Assembly: GCA_965223165.1 (NCBI GenBank)
Contig: CBDCVQ010000007.1
Span: forward strand, 434,001-498,000
Length of the DNA stretch: 64,000 nt
Reading direction: 5' to 3'
DNA from: JABDMH01 sp965223165
GTDB taxonomy: Bacteria; Bacteroidota; Bacteroidia; Chitinophagales; Saprospiraceae
The position numbers were made by a program, and so were the translations under genes. Positions 54,803 to 63,057 of this stretch are shown piece after piece. The notes beneath the pieces are model-generated. The model saw only the letters and a program-made list of their open reading frames with translations, was not told where the DNA came from and made no database searches. Every line of letters begins with the position of its first letter. The stretch's first letter is position 1.

Positions 54803-54979
54803 ATGGAAAATCTACAGCTCACAGCGGTCTTCGAGGAAGTTCCGGAGGGAGGGTATGTGGCGTATCTTGCCGAGGTCGACGGAGTGAATACACAGGGCGA
54901 GACCATCGAAGAGGCACAGGAAAATCTGATAGATGCTTTCAAGCTAATGATGGAATGTTGGAGAGAAGATGCCAACTAG
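54803..54979 (+). CDS. hicB: HicB-like antitoxin
   Basis: This 58-residue protein (MENLQLTAVFEEVPEGGYVA, with LAEVDGVNTQGETIEEAQEN next) has the short HicB beta-alpha-beta-beta-alpha fold, in which GGY-A-EVDGV-TQG-T-EEA is the signature. It starts 9 bp after the HigA-like frame. There is no HicA toxin upstream or downstream, so it is an orphan. HicB proteins normally neutralise HicA RNases and may bind DNA; this short form has no added DNA-binding domain. Confidence 0.75.
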   Translation: MENLQLTAVFEEVPEGGYVAYLAEVDGVNTQGETIEEAQENLIDAFKLMMECWREDAN

Positions 54980-55052
54980 AGCGAAGCAAGTCTTGATCCT
55001 TTCCCAACCCTAAATCCCTGCATTTTTACACGTAGTCTTCGAGCCTATGCGG

Positions 55053-56470
55053 CTACCTCCTGACCACTCGCCTGACCAGTGATCTGCCACTAACATCAGT
55101 AATCCACACCAAATAAGTCCCTGCCGCAAGATCCTGCATTGGCACTGTCTCTTCACCCGACAACGCATATCGCTGCACCAGAGTACCTGTCAGTGTGTAC
55201 ATCTCGACGAGGCAAGGTCCGCTACTCCTGATATGCAAGTTGTCCCTGACAGGATTTGGGTAGAGGATGATCTCCTGTTCGCTCTGTACCGCTAACGAAA
55301 CATGTTGTACCCCCGCATAGGCACAAGTGCCATCGAAATCCACCTGCTTTAGCCTGTAATAGTAGTTACCTGCAGGCAGCTCAGCACTATCCAGAAAAGA
55401 ATAGGAGACCGGCTGGCTACTGGTACCAGCTCCAGCGTGCCAGCCGATGGTTTCGAAGGTCCTGGTAAAATCGTTGCTCCGCTCGACAGCGAACCCTTCA
55501 TTGTTCTGTTCGCTGGCGGTAGCCCATGTCAGGTGTATACTACGATCTTCGACAAGAGCTTGAAAATGGAGCAAAGTAACGGGTACAACGGTTTGATCAG
55601 GATCGTAGATACAAATCTCGGCGTCGCCTGCCGTTTCATTGGTCGTCGCCCACAGGCGTAGGTAATAGGTGGTTCCAGCAGTCAACCCAGTCATATCAAG
55701 TCCAACGGATATGTGGACGATATCACAATGGAGAGATGTCAGACTTCCCGGAGTGCCAGTCATTATTGACCCTGTGATTGCCGACCAATCCGTTGTATTT
55801 CGACGTACACTCACTTTGCCCGATGGCGGTGCCACAAAAGTGTACCATATGTCTCTTTCGACCCCATCGACACCTACATTGCACGTGACAGGCTCTTCTG
55901 CACTCTCTGTTGCTCCGATGTTGTTTGCTGTGAAGTACGTGCCGCAGCTATTCTGCACCATGACGTTGATAGCGTCGACAGCATCGTCATTGGGTGGTAT
56001 GATAAGGGGAGCACTAGCATCAAAAACACCGAACTCAAAATTGCCCAGATTCGTGCCATTGTAACCATTGACTCGAATGATGTATACCTGACCGCTCGTG
56101 AGACCAGTGACCGCTGTTGAGGAATTTGGTAGTAGAGGAACACAGGTAAGATATGACAGGGCACTACAATCGCCACTATAGACTGATACTACCGCTAGCG
56201 TGGTTCCAGCATTCCCCATCTCCAGCATAGTGCCGTCCATAGATGCTGCTGTGACAGTGAAAAAGGCGTCCTTGTAGGAAACCGCATCACACATTTCGAC
56301 GGGCAAGCCAGACTCCGTCAGTCCTGTCCCGTCATAGAGTTCCAATTGCAACTGGGATGGGTGCCAGCTTGCAAGGCAATGGCACTTGCACAGTCATTGG
56401 CTGCAGTCGTCTGTGCCATGCCAGCATGGACCAGATAGCACACCAAACAGATGGTCACAAGGTGCTTCAT
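55053..56470 (-). pseudogene. T9SS cargo protein gene with a 5' frameshift
   Basis: The main frame (56351-55053) encodes 432 residues with two repeated beta-rich domains (YSGDCSALSYLTCVPL; VERDIWYTFVAPPSGKVSV), a fibronectin-type segment (ALVEDRSIHLTWATASEQNN) and a T9SS type-A sorting domain (LYPNPVRDNLHIR; DLAAGTYLVWITD; RRVVRR). The signal peptide lies in another frame (MKHLVTICLVCYLVHAGMAQ, from 56470), which continues to NDCASAIALQAGTHP before the shift near 56355. The joined protein would be about 470 residues and secreted. Whether the shift is a real mutation or a sequence error cannot be decided here. Confidence 0.75.
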
Positions 56471-56578
56471 ACGGGGGTGGATTTGCTGACTTGGGGCAGT
56501 CTTTTTGGGGTTGTCATAAAACCCCATGAAGATGTAAAACCACAGGAACGCAAAGGCTTGAAAAAGCCATGAATCCCA

Positions 56579-56722
56579 GTGGAACAGGTGAGCCAAACAG
56601 ATGATCCTGTGACTCACTTTGTGGTTGCTGACAAATCCAGACTAGCCGAGAATAAGGAGGATATCCAAGAAGTGGAACGTGACATAGAATCACTCGGAGT
56701 CACCATTGACACCACTGAATAA
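56579..56722 (+). other. Short open frame of protein-like composition
   Basis: From a GTG, 47 codons encode VEQVSQTDDPVTHFVVADKS, then a helical acidic segment ending SLGVTIDTTE. The composition looks coding, but there is no ATG and no recognised family. It may be the tail of a lost gene. Confidence 0.2.
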
Positions 56723-56794
56723 TGTGTGGTGACGATCTTCTTTCTTTGGACGTTAGCTCTAGATGTTGTACCTATCTTGTACCATGAATAATAA

Positions 56795-56825
56795 AATCCC
56801 GACTAACATACTGTTAGCCAGGATT
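56795..56825 (-). terminator. tRNA-type terminator, displaced copy 2
   Basis: This is the same 14-bp stem as at 53046-53076, with loop TAC in place of CGC on the + strand. It is preceded in the minus direction by the copied tRNA end at 56834-56850 and followed by TTATTATT. Confidence 0.7.
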
Positions 56826-56833
56826 TTATCAGT

Positions 56834-56850
56834 GTAGACCCACTAGGACT
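56834..56850 (-). repeat. Copy of the tRNA-Gln 3' end (candidate att site)
   Basis: GTAGACCCACTAGGACT again matches 57011-57027 exactly, followed by TCCCGC. Beyond it both copies share an AGATCAT motif (53113 and 56860 regions), so the repeated block is longer than the tRNA part. Confidence 0.75.
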
Positions 56851-56982
56851 TCCCGCAGTAGATCATAGATCTGTGCCTTTGCTTGCAATACTGCCCTGAC
56901 ACGGATTAGACCACTCGTGAAGGACCTTGCTCTGATCCATGCGGGATAAACTTCTCGTCCTGGTGGCCCTACTACGCAAGAA

Positions 56983-57001
56983 GGCCAGACAGAGTCTGAC
57001 C
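56983..57001 (-). terminator. Stem-loop directly after tRNA-Gln
   Basis: GGCCAGAC (56983-56990) and GTCTGACC (56994-57001) form an 8-bp stem with one wobble pair and a 3-base loop; in the minus direction TTCTT follows. It starts 10 bp after the tRNA 3' end. Confidence 0.5.
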
Positions 57002-57011
57002 TTTTTCTTCG

Positions 57012-57083
57012 TAGACCCACTAGGACTCGAACCTAGAACGACAGGACCAAAACCTGCTGTGTTGCCAATTACACCATGGGTCT
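57012..57083 (-). tRNA. tRNA-Gln (anticodon TTG)
   Basis: On the minus strand the 72-nt gene begins AGACCCATGGTGTAATTGG and contains the anticodon loop TTTTGGT (anticodon TTG) and the T arm TCTAGGTTCGAGTCCTAG. The acceptor arms AGACCCA and TGGGTCT pair in all 7 positions; the discriminator is A and CCA is not encoded. Its 3' 16 bases are copied at 53085 and 56834, which suggests use as an integration target. Confidence 0.92.
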
Positions 57084-57256
57084 ATCCCAGCATAAATGCG
57101 GATGCAAATGTATGACTTTTTCGGTTTCTGTGAAAGCTTGGATGCCTGGGAATGCTGGTGGCTTCAAGGTAGTTCAGAGCCTGCCGGTGAGGTAATCACC
57201 ATCACCAAATGCCCAATCGATCCTTTCACCCTAGCACTCCATCCGGGCACCTATCC

Positions 57257-57691
57257 TCACTCTACCGGTATGTCCTTGCCTTCGCTGGCCCACTGGTTCT
57301 TCAGCTTGGGCAGCTTGACCGTCAGGACCCCTTGCTCGTAGCGGGCCTTGACCTTCTTGCGGTCGACTCGGTCACTGATCTTGATGCGCCGCTCAAAGTC
57401 GCCGTAGTGAAACTCGCGCCGCAGCCACTCCCGGCCCTCCTCCTCGACCGGCTGGCGATTGGCGGAGATGTGGAGATGGTCCCCGATCACCTGGATCTTA
57501 AAGTCAGACTTCTCCAGGCCCGGCGCCGCCACCTGGACCTCAAATGATCCTTCGAGTTCAGCTACGTTGATCGACGGACGCTGCCGGCTGAAGTCGTCAA
57601 ATACCCCAAAGGTGGAGTCCATAAAATCCTCAAAGGCCTTCTTCCATGGATGGCCTTGCTTGCCACCCCAATGACTATAATGCCGCTTCAT
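57257..57691 (-). CDS. Hsp20/alpha-crystallin small heat-shock protein
   Basis: This 144-residue chaperone holds unfolding proteins under stress. The alpha-crystallin domain (about 42-135) includes INVAELEGSFEVQVAAPGLE, FKIQVIGDHLHISANR, and the family signature YEQGVLTVKLPK. A frame extends upstream to 57814, but ATG 57691 (MKRHYSHWGGKQ) gives a normal length and N-terminus. The C-terminal IxI/V motif is represented by DIPVE. It lies close to the tRNA-Gln gene on the same strand but is not otherwise linked. Confidence 0.9.
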   Translation of the reverse strand: MKRHYSHWGGKQGHPWKKAFEDFMDSTFGVFDDFSRQRPSINVAELEGSFEVQVAAPGLEKSDFKIQVIGDHLHISANRQPVEEEGREWLRREFHYGDFERRIKISDRVDRKKVKARYEQGVLTVKLPKLKNQWASEGKDIPVE

Positions 57692-57827
57692 ATCCTCTGA
57701 TTTGTACTGTCTATGGGGCCTCAAGAAGGATACCATCCCCGTCTTTCGCGCCAAATTGGCAGGACACGCCCTTAGCATCCCTCGAATAATCCCTAACTTA
57801 CTTTGAAGCGACAATGTGCCTTACACC

Positions 57828-58286
57828 ATGAAAACGATGTGCTGGTTTGGACTTCTATCTGTGCTTGGTCTTTGCTCGGCCGGCGAATGGTCACAGACCT
57901 ACCTGAGGGATTCGATCGTGCGGTACGACTACCCAGGAACCCACTCGATCCAATCACGATCGTACGAAGACGGTCGAGTCAAATCGGGTCCAATCCATGC
58001 TGAGGGTATCCCAAGCCGATCGCGGCCGGCACGCGTGTTTGCCATTTCTCCCCCGTCGATCTCCAAGTATCCCAGTCCTACGACCGATCAGGTCTGGCTG
58101 GCTGGAGATGACCGGTCGGTGACACACGATCGATGGATCACCCCGCAGGGTCAATTGCTCCGAGAAGCGCCTTACCGCGGAGCATCTATTCAGGTGCCCG
58201 AAGGGGTGAGACAAAAGCCATTGATCTTGCAACTCCGAGACCACGATGATTGTCTACCTCACTCAAACATCATCGTCATCCAATGA
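57828..58286 (+). CDS. Secreted protein of unknown function
   Basis: This 152-residue protein has a short signal peptide (MKTMCWFGLLSVLGLCSAGE). The mature part is rich in Arg, Tyr, Pro and Ser with no recognised domain. Its TGA overlaps the ATG of the next gene (ATGA at 58283-58286), which shows translational coupling to the CotH-like protein, so they may work together in the periplasm or on the surface. An ATG at 57816 is a less likely start. Confidence 0.65.
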   Translation: MKTMCWFGLLSVLGLCSAGEWSQTYLRDSIVRYDYPGTHSIQSRSYEDGRVKSGPIHAEGIPSRSRPARVFAISPPSISKYPSPTTDQVWLAGDDRSVTHDRWITPQGQLLREAPYRGASIQVPEGVRQKPLILQLRDHDDCLPHSNIIVIQ

Positions 58287-59338
58287 GCTTTCGATCATTC
58301 GTTGTCTTACTCCTTGTTGCAGCTTGCTACTGCCTGCTGTCCGCCCAGGAGACCCCATTGTTTGATGATGAGGAGACCCTAACCTTCTCCCTCTCGGGCG
58401 ACATCGGCGCCGTACTCAACGACCGGGGCAGGGAGCCGCAATACCACACTTTGGAGATCCAGTGTGAGACCGATGACGGGCCCGCGACCTTCCCCCTCAA
58501 AGTCAAGACGCGGGGCAAATTTCGACGCTTGCGCAGCAACTGCATCTATCCCCCTTTGCTGCTCAACTTTGCCAAGAAAAGCACACCGGCAAACACGGTA
58601 TTTCACGGACAAGACAAATTGAAGCTGGTCACCCCCTGTCGCGGTGAGAAGTACGTCGTACGCGAATATTTGGCCTACAAGATCTATCAGCTGGCGACCG
58701 AATACAGCTTTAGAGCTCGGCTGGTACGCTTTGCCCTGAATGACACCGTCAAGGGCAAATCAGGAAACTACCTATATGGCATTTTGATCGAGGATGAAGA
58801 TGAAATGGCCAAGCGAAATGGCCGAGAGATCATCAAGCAAGATCTGGTCCGGCCAGCGCAGACAAACAAGGAGGCCTTTCTTCAGATGGCCATGTTCCAG
58901 TTTTTGATCGGCAATACCGACTGGTCTGTACAGTACCGTCAAAACATCAAGCTGCTGGTCGCCGATGATGGCAGCTTGCCGATCCCCGTACCCTATGACT
59001 TTGACCATGCCGGCCTCGTGGCCGCGCCCTATGCCAAGCCCGCTCCAGAATTGGAAATGACCTCCGTGGTCGAACGACGCTATCGCGGGTACTGCCTTGA
59101 GGACCTGGCGGATCTGGACCCTGTGATGGAAACCTGGCAACGGCATCGTTCTGCTATCGACGCAATGATCTCTGAGAGTCCCCATCTCGATGCCCGCTCG
59201 GTCAAGTCGATGCAACGTTTTATTGAGGGCTTTTACCGCATCTGCGAGCACCCAAGACGGAGGAAGGAAGCCTTTGCGTATCCCTGCAACGAAGCCGGCA
59301 CTGGCAATGTCGTCATCCGCGGCCTGCGCGACCATTGA
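58283..59338 (+). CDS. Secreted CotH/kinase-like fold protein
   Basis: This 351-residue protein has a signal peptide (MSFRSFVVLLLVAACYCLLS, cleaved after AQ). The mature protein contains LKVKTRGKFRRLRSNCIYPP, a basic strand, KLKLVTPCRGEKYVVREYLA, and a late FLIGNTDWSVQYRQNIKLL with PVPYDFDHAG. GNTDW and YDFD resemble the catalytic loop and metal motif of CotH or HipA-type kinases, so a secreted protein kinase-like activity is possible. The family name is not certain. It is translationally coupled to the preceding gene. Confidence 0.72.
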   Translation: MSFRSFVVLLLVAACYCLLSAQETPLFDDEETLTFSLSGDIGAVLNDRGREPQYHTLEIQCETDDGPATFPLKVKTRGKFRRLRSNCIYPPLLLNFAKKSTPANTVFHGQDKLKLVTPCRGEKYVVREYLAYKIYQLATEYSFRARLVRFALNDTVKGKSGNYLYGILIEDEDEMAKRNGREIIKQDLVRPAQTNKEAFLQMAMFQFLIGNTDWSVQYRQNIKLLVADDGSLPIPVPYDFDHAGLVAAPYAKPAPELEMTSVVERRYRGYCLEDLADLDPVMETWQRHRSAIDAMISESPHLDARSVKSMQRFIEGFYRICEHPRRRKEAFAYPCNEAGTGNVVIRGLRDH

Positions 59339-59411
59339 CCTGCACGATTGCAGGTTGTCGCAGTAGGGTTTTTGATACCTTTGCGTCTGAATTAATCTCG
59401 ATGTACCTAAG

Positions 59412-60668
59412 ATGAGTTTGGTTGAAATGAAAGTGCCCACCATCGGCGAATCCATCACAGAAGTGACGCTCTCGCAGTGGCTGAAGGAAAACGGAGATAT
59501 CGTCGCGCTTGACGAACCCATCTGTGAGTTTGAATCCGACAAAGCCACCTTAGAATTTCCAGCGGAGGCAGCCGGCAAACTTATCTATGTGGCCAACGAG
59601 GGGGACGATCTGGAAATTGGGGCGTTGGTGGCCAAAATCGATACCAGTGTCTCCGCTGGAAATGGCGCTCCCGAGCCACCGGCAGCCGACAGTCCAAAAG
59701 AAGAGAGCCCCGCCGGCGCATCGGCCGCGCAAACCAATGGGGAAGACAGCTACGCCGCCGGTCATCCCTCCCCCGCCGCGGCCAAGCTGATGGCCGAACA
59801 CCAAATTCAGGCAGCCGACGTCCAGGCCACCGGCAAGGACGGTCGTATCACCAAGGCCGATGTGCAAGCAGCCATCAAAGCCAAGGCGGACAAACCAATA
59901 GCAGCTCCGCCTGCTCCTGTCAAGCCGACACCACCCCCGACCCCAACCGCACCTGCGGTAGGTATAGACCGTGAGACGCGGCGAGAAAAGATGTCCCGCA
60001 TGCGGCGGACCATCGCAGCCAGGCTGGTATCGGCCAAGAACAATACGGCCATGCTCACCACCTTCAACGAGGTGGACCTGACCGAGGTGATGAAACTCCG
60101 CAAGCGCTACCAGGAGGAGTTTGTCGAGAAATATGGGGTGAAGCTGGGGTTTATGTCCCTGTTTTCAAAGGCATGCGCCCAGGCATTGATGGAGATGCCG
60201 CAAGTCAACGCGCATATCGACGGAGACTCATTGATCTACCACGATTACGTCGACATTTCCATCGCCATCTCCACCCCGACGGGGCTGGTCGTACCTCCCG
60301 TGCACAATGTTGAATCGCTGGACTTTCATGAGATCGAACTGAAGATCAAGGCGCTGGCAGATAAAGCCAGAAATGGTACCCTGACCTTGGAAGAAATGCG
60401 GGGTGGCACCTTCACGATCACCAATGGGGGCATTTTCGGATCCATGCTCAGCACCCCGATCCTCAATGAACCACAGTCTGCCATTCTCGGCATGCACACG
60501 ATCCAGCAACGTCCCGTCGCGGTAGACGGGGAGGTGCAGATCCGCCCCATGATGTATCTGGCCCTGTCCTACGACCACCGCGTGATCGACGGCAGTTCGT
60601 CGGTCACCTTCCTGATGCGGGTCAAAAAACTACTGGAAGATCCCGTCAAGCTGCTGATGGGGCTGTAG
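59412..60668 (+). CDS. odhB: Dihydrolipoyllysine-residue succinyltransferase (2-oxoglutarate dehydrogenase E2)
   Basis: This 418-residue E2 core of the 2-oxoglutarate dehydrogenase complex moves succinyl groups from lipoamide to CoA in the TCA cycle. It has a lipoyl domain (1-80) with the lipoylated K44 in ESDKATLEF, an Ala/Pro-rich linker, an E3-binding domain (about 120-155; SPAAAKLMAEHQIQAADVQA), a second linker, and a catalytic domain with the HxxxDG motif (SYDHRVIDGSS, His about 389, Asp about 393). VPTIGESITEVTLSQWLKEN is characteristic of succinyl rather than acetyl transferases. The E1 and E3 genes are not in the window. Confidence 0.93.
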   Translation: MSLVEMKVPTIGESITEVTLSQWLKENGDIVALDEPICEFESDKATLEFPAEAAGKLIYVANEGDDLEIGALVAKIDTSVSAGNGAPEPPAADSPKEESPAGASAAQTNGEDSYAAGHPSPAAAKLMAEHQIQAADVQATGKDGRITKADVQAAIKAKADKPIAAPPAPVKPTPPPTPTAPAVGIDRETRREKMSRMRRTIAARLVSAKNNTAMLTTFNEVDLTEVMKLRKRYQEEFVEKYGVKLGFMSLFSKACAQALMEMPQVNAHIDGDSLIYHDYVDISIAISTPTGLVVPPVHNVESLDFHEIELKIKALADKARNGTLTLEEMRGGTFTITNGGIFGSMLSTPILNEPQSAILGMHTIQQRPVAVDGEVQIRPMMYLALSYDHRVIDGSSSVTFLMRVKKLLEDPVKLLMGL

Positions 60669-60734
60669 CGGGTAGGTAATGTGGTGTTCTGGTCTTATGG
60701 TTTGTGGTATAATGGCGGAGAATGTAAATTCTCA

Positions 60735-61858
60735 AGGAGACCGGCGAGTGGGGATTCGCCTTTGCTTGTCCCACGTTTGATGCAGCTTCGGGGTAGTGGG
60801 CCGGCGAATGGGGATTCGCCTTTGCTTGTCCCACGTTTGGTGCAGCTTGGGGCAGTGAGCTGGCGAATGGGGATTCGCCTTTGCTTGTCCCACGTTTGAT
60901 GAAGCTTCGGGGTAGTGGGTCAGCGAATGGGGATTCGCCTTTGCCTGTCCCACGTTTGATGAGGATTCGGGGTAGTGGGTCGGCGAATGGGGATTCGCCT
61001 TTGCCTGTCCCACGTTTTGATGAGGCTTCGGGGTAGTGGGCCGGCGAATGGGGATTCGCCTTTGCCTGTCCCACGTTTTGATGAGGCTTCGGGGTAGTGG
61101 GTCGGCGAATGGGGATTCGCCTTTGCCAGTCCCACGTTTTGATGAGGCTTCGGGCCAGTGGGTCGGCGAATGGGGATTCGCCTTTGCCTGTCCACACGTT
61201 TTGATGAGGCTTCGGGCCAGTGGGTCGGCGAATGGGGATTCGCCTTTCCTTTGTCCCACGTTTGGGGAGGCTTCGGGGTAGTGGGTCGGCGAATGGGGAT
61301 TCGCCTTTGCCTGTCCCACGTTTGATGAGGCCTCGGGGTAGTGGGTCGGCGAATGGGGATTCGCCTTTGCCTGTCCCACGTTTGATGCAGCTTCGGGGTA
61401 GTGAGCTGGCGAATGGGGATTCGCCTTTCCTTGTCCCACGTTTGGTGCAGCTTGGGGCAGTGAGCTGGCGAATGGGGATTCGCCTTTCCTTGTCCCACGT
61501 TTGGTGAGGCTTCGGGGTAGTGGGCCGGCGAATGGGGATTCGCCTTTCCTTGTCCCACGTTTGATGCAGCTTCGGGGTAGTGGGTCGGCGAATGGGGATT
61601 CGCCTTTCCTTGTCCCACGTTTTGATGAGGCTTCGGGCCAGTGGCTCGGCGAATGGGGATTCGCCTTTGCCTGTCCCACGTTTGATGCAGCTTCGGGGTA
61701 GTGGGTCGGCGAATGGGGATTCGCCTTTCCTTGTCCCACGTTTGGTGAGGCTTCGTGGCAGTGGGCCGGCGAACGGGGATTCGCCTTTCCTTGTCCCACG
61801 TTTGATGAGGCTTCGGGGTAGTGGGCCGACGAATGGGGATTCGCCTTTCCTTGTCCCA
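60735..61858. repeat. Tandem repeat array, about 18.5 units of 59-61 bp
   Basis: Head-to-tail units contain GGCGAATGGGGATTCGCC (7-bp stem GGCGAAT/ATTCGCC with a GGGG loop), then TTTGCCTGTCCCACGTTTG or a variant, then GATGAGGCTTCGGGGTAGTG or similar. Variation is concentrated in the last third. Units with GGTGCAGCTTGGGGCAGTGA occur at positions 2 and 12, preceded in both cases by a GATGCAGCTTCGGGG unit, which suggests block duplication. Unit lengths of 59, 60 and 61 shift the reading frame repeatedly, so the long minus-strand frames are not a real repeat protein. The array fills the gap between odhB and the ankyrin gene. Confidence 0.92.
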
Positions 61859-61887
61859 TCGATCAACAACCTCCGATAGCGCAGAGT

Positions 61888-63057
61888 CTATATGCTGCGT
61901 GCTTCCTTACCGCCAGGATCGGCCTCCAGCAGATCAATGATGGCGCGATGGCCATGACGCCTTGCGTAGTAGAGCGCGTCTCGTCCGTCTTTGTTCGTCA
62001 GGGTTCGATCGGCACCTTGTGTTAAGAGCAGACGCACGATCTCCAGTTCATTGGCATTTGCGGCTTCTCTTAAGGGAAGGCCGCTGCCGTCCTCGCCGTT
62101 GACCCGATCCGGATGCTCGGACAGGGTCTCGACAACCGCCTCGTACATACCAAACTCGGCCAAGTCAGCCAGACGCAGCGGAGACTTAGGCAAGAGATAG
62201 TCAAAGATGGCTTGTTGACCACCAGCCTTGGCCCAGTGCACGGGCAAACTGTTAAACTGCACATCCCGAATGCTCGCGTCTGCTCCCGAGTCCATCAGCG
62301 CCTGGACAGTATCCAAGCTGCCTCGATAAGCAGCTTCGTGCAGTCCCGTCCGGCCACCAGGCGTTTGAATGTCGATCGGAAGACCCGCCTCAACAAAGTA
62401 GCGTACCACCGCCAGCTGGTCGCAAAGGCAAGCCTTGGCAAAGGCCAATCCGATTTCTTCGGTTTCGGTCACCTTGCGACCAAAAGGCTCCGGGTACCTG
62501 GCTGGAGAGGTCAGGGTGTATGGAGCAGACCACCAGTCCCGGACAGCGGCCAGATCACCAGCCGCCGCCGCAAAAACCAGATTATCTACGCGCGCACCCA
62601 GCCGCAACAATGTGCGGGCGGTGTCCGGGTACCAGAAAGCCAGGGTCGTAGCGAGAGGCATGCCGTCGTCCATGACACCATCGACCTTTGCGCCATGCTT
62701 GATAAACACCTCGGTCAGCGCCGCCTGCAGCCCCTTCTCGTGCGGATGCGCGCTGCTGACCAACCCCACCAACGGAGTAGATCCGGCGCTGCCGCCGTAG
62801 AGCTCGGACATCACATTGGGATCGGCCCCATGGTCAAACAGCATCTCGGCAATAGCGATGGCATTGTCTGGCGTACGCTGATAGCGATCCTCGACCCCAT
62901 TAGCGGCTACGAAGTGCAGCAACGTCGGCCTGCCCGGGCTCGTTTCGTAGCGGGCATGGACAATCCCGGGGTAGGTCTGAAGTAACGTCTTTAGTTGGGC
63001 CTCATCTCCGTAGATGATCGCCTGGATTACCCGTTCGAATACGTCTGGGGTGGTCAT
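61888..63057 (-). CDS. Ankyrin-repeat protein
   Basis: This 389-residue cytoplasmic protein is made of ankyrin repeats. Clear ones include HFVAANGVEDRYQRTPDNAI and IAEMLFDHGADPNV, PGGRTGLHEAAYRGSLDTVQ and ALMDSGADASI, and LPLREAANANELEIVRLLLT, with a final NKDGRDALYYARRHGHRAII. These form protein-binding surfaces; the partner is unknown. Its ATG overlaps the stop codon of prfA (ATGA at 63054-63057), so it is translationally coupled to release factor 1. Confidence 0.88.
   Translation of the reverse strand: MTTPDVFERVIQAIIYGDEAQLKTLLQTYPGIVHARYETSPGRPTLLHFVAANGVEDRYQRTPDNAIAIAEMLFDHGADPNVMSELYGGSAGSTPLVGLVSSAHPHEKGLQAALTEVFIKHGAKVDGVMDDGMPLATTLAFWYPDTARTLLRLGARVDNLVFAAAAGDLAAVRDWWSAPYTLTSPARYPEPFGRKVTETEEIGLAFAKACLCDQLAVVRYFVEAGLPIDIQTPGGRTGLHEAAYRGSLDTVQALMDSGADASIRDVQFNSLPVHWAKAGGQQAIFDYLLPKSPLRLADLAEFGMYEAVVETLSEHPDRVNGEDGSGLPLREAANANELEIVRLLLTQGADRTLTNKDGRDALYYARRHGHRAIIDLLEADPGGKEARSI

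Noticed and set aside
60735..61858. CRISPR array
   Set aside because: The whole unit repeats without unique spacers and no cas genes are present. Copies differ by scattered substitutions and duplicated blocks.
60646..61869. 407-residue repeat protein on the minus strand through the 60-bp array
   Set aside because: The unit length varies between 59, 60 and 61 bp, so the peptide repeat changes frame repeatedly. Other frames on both strands are also open. This is a property of stop-poor repeats, not coding selection.
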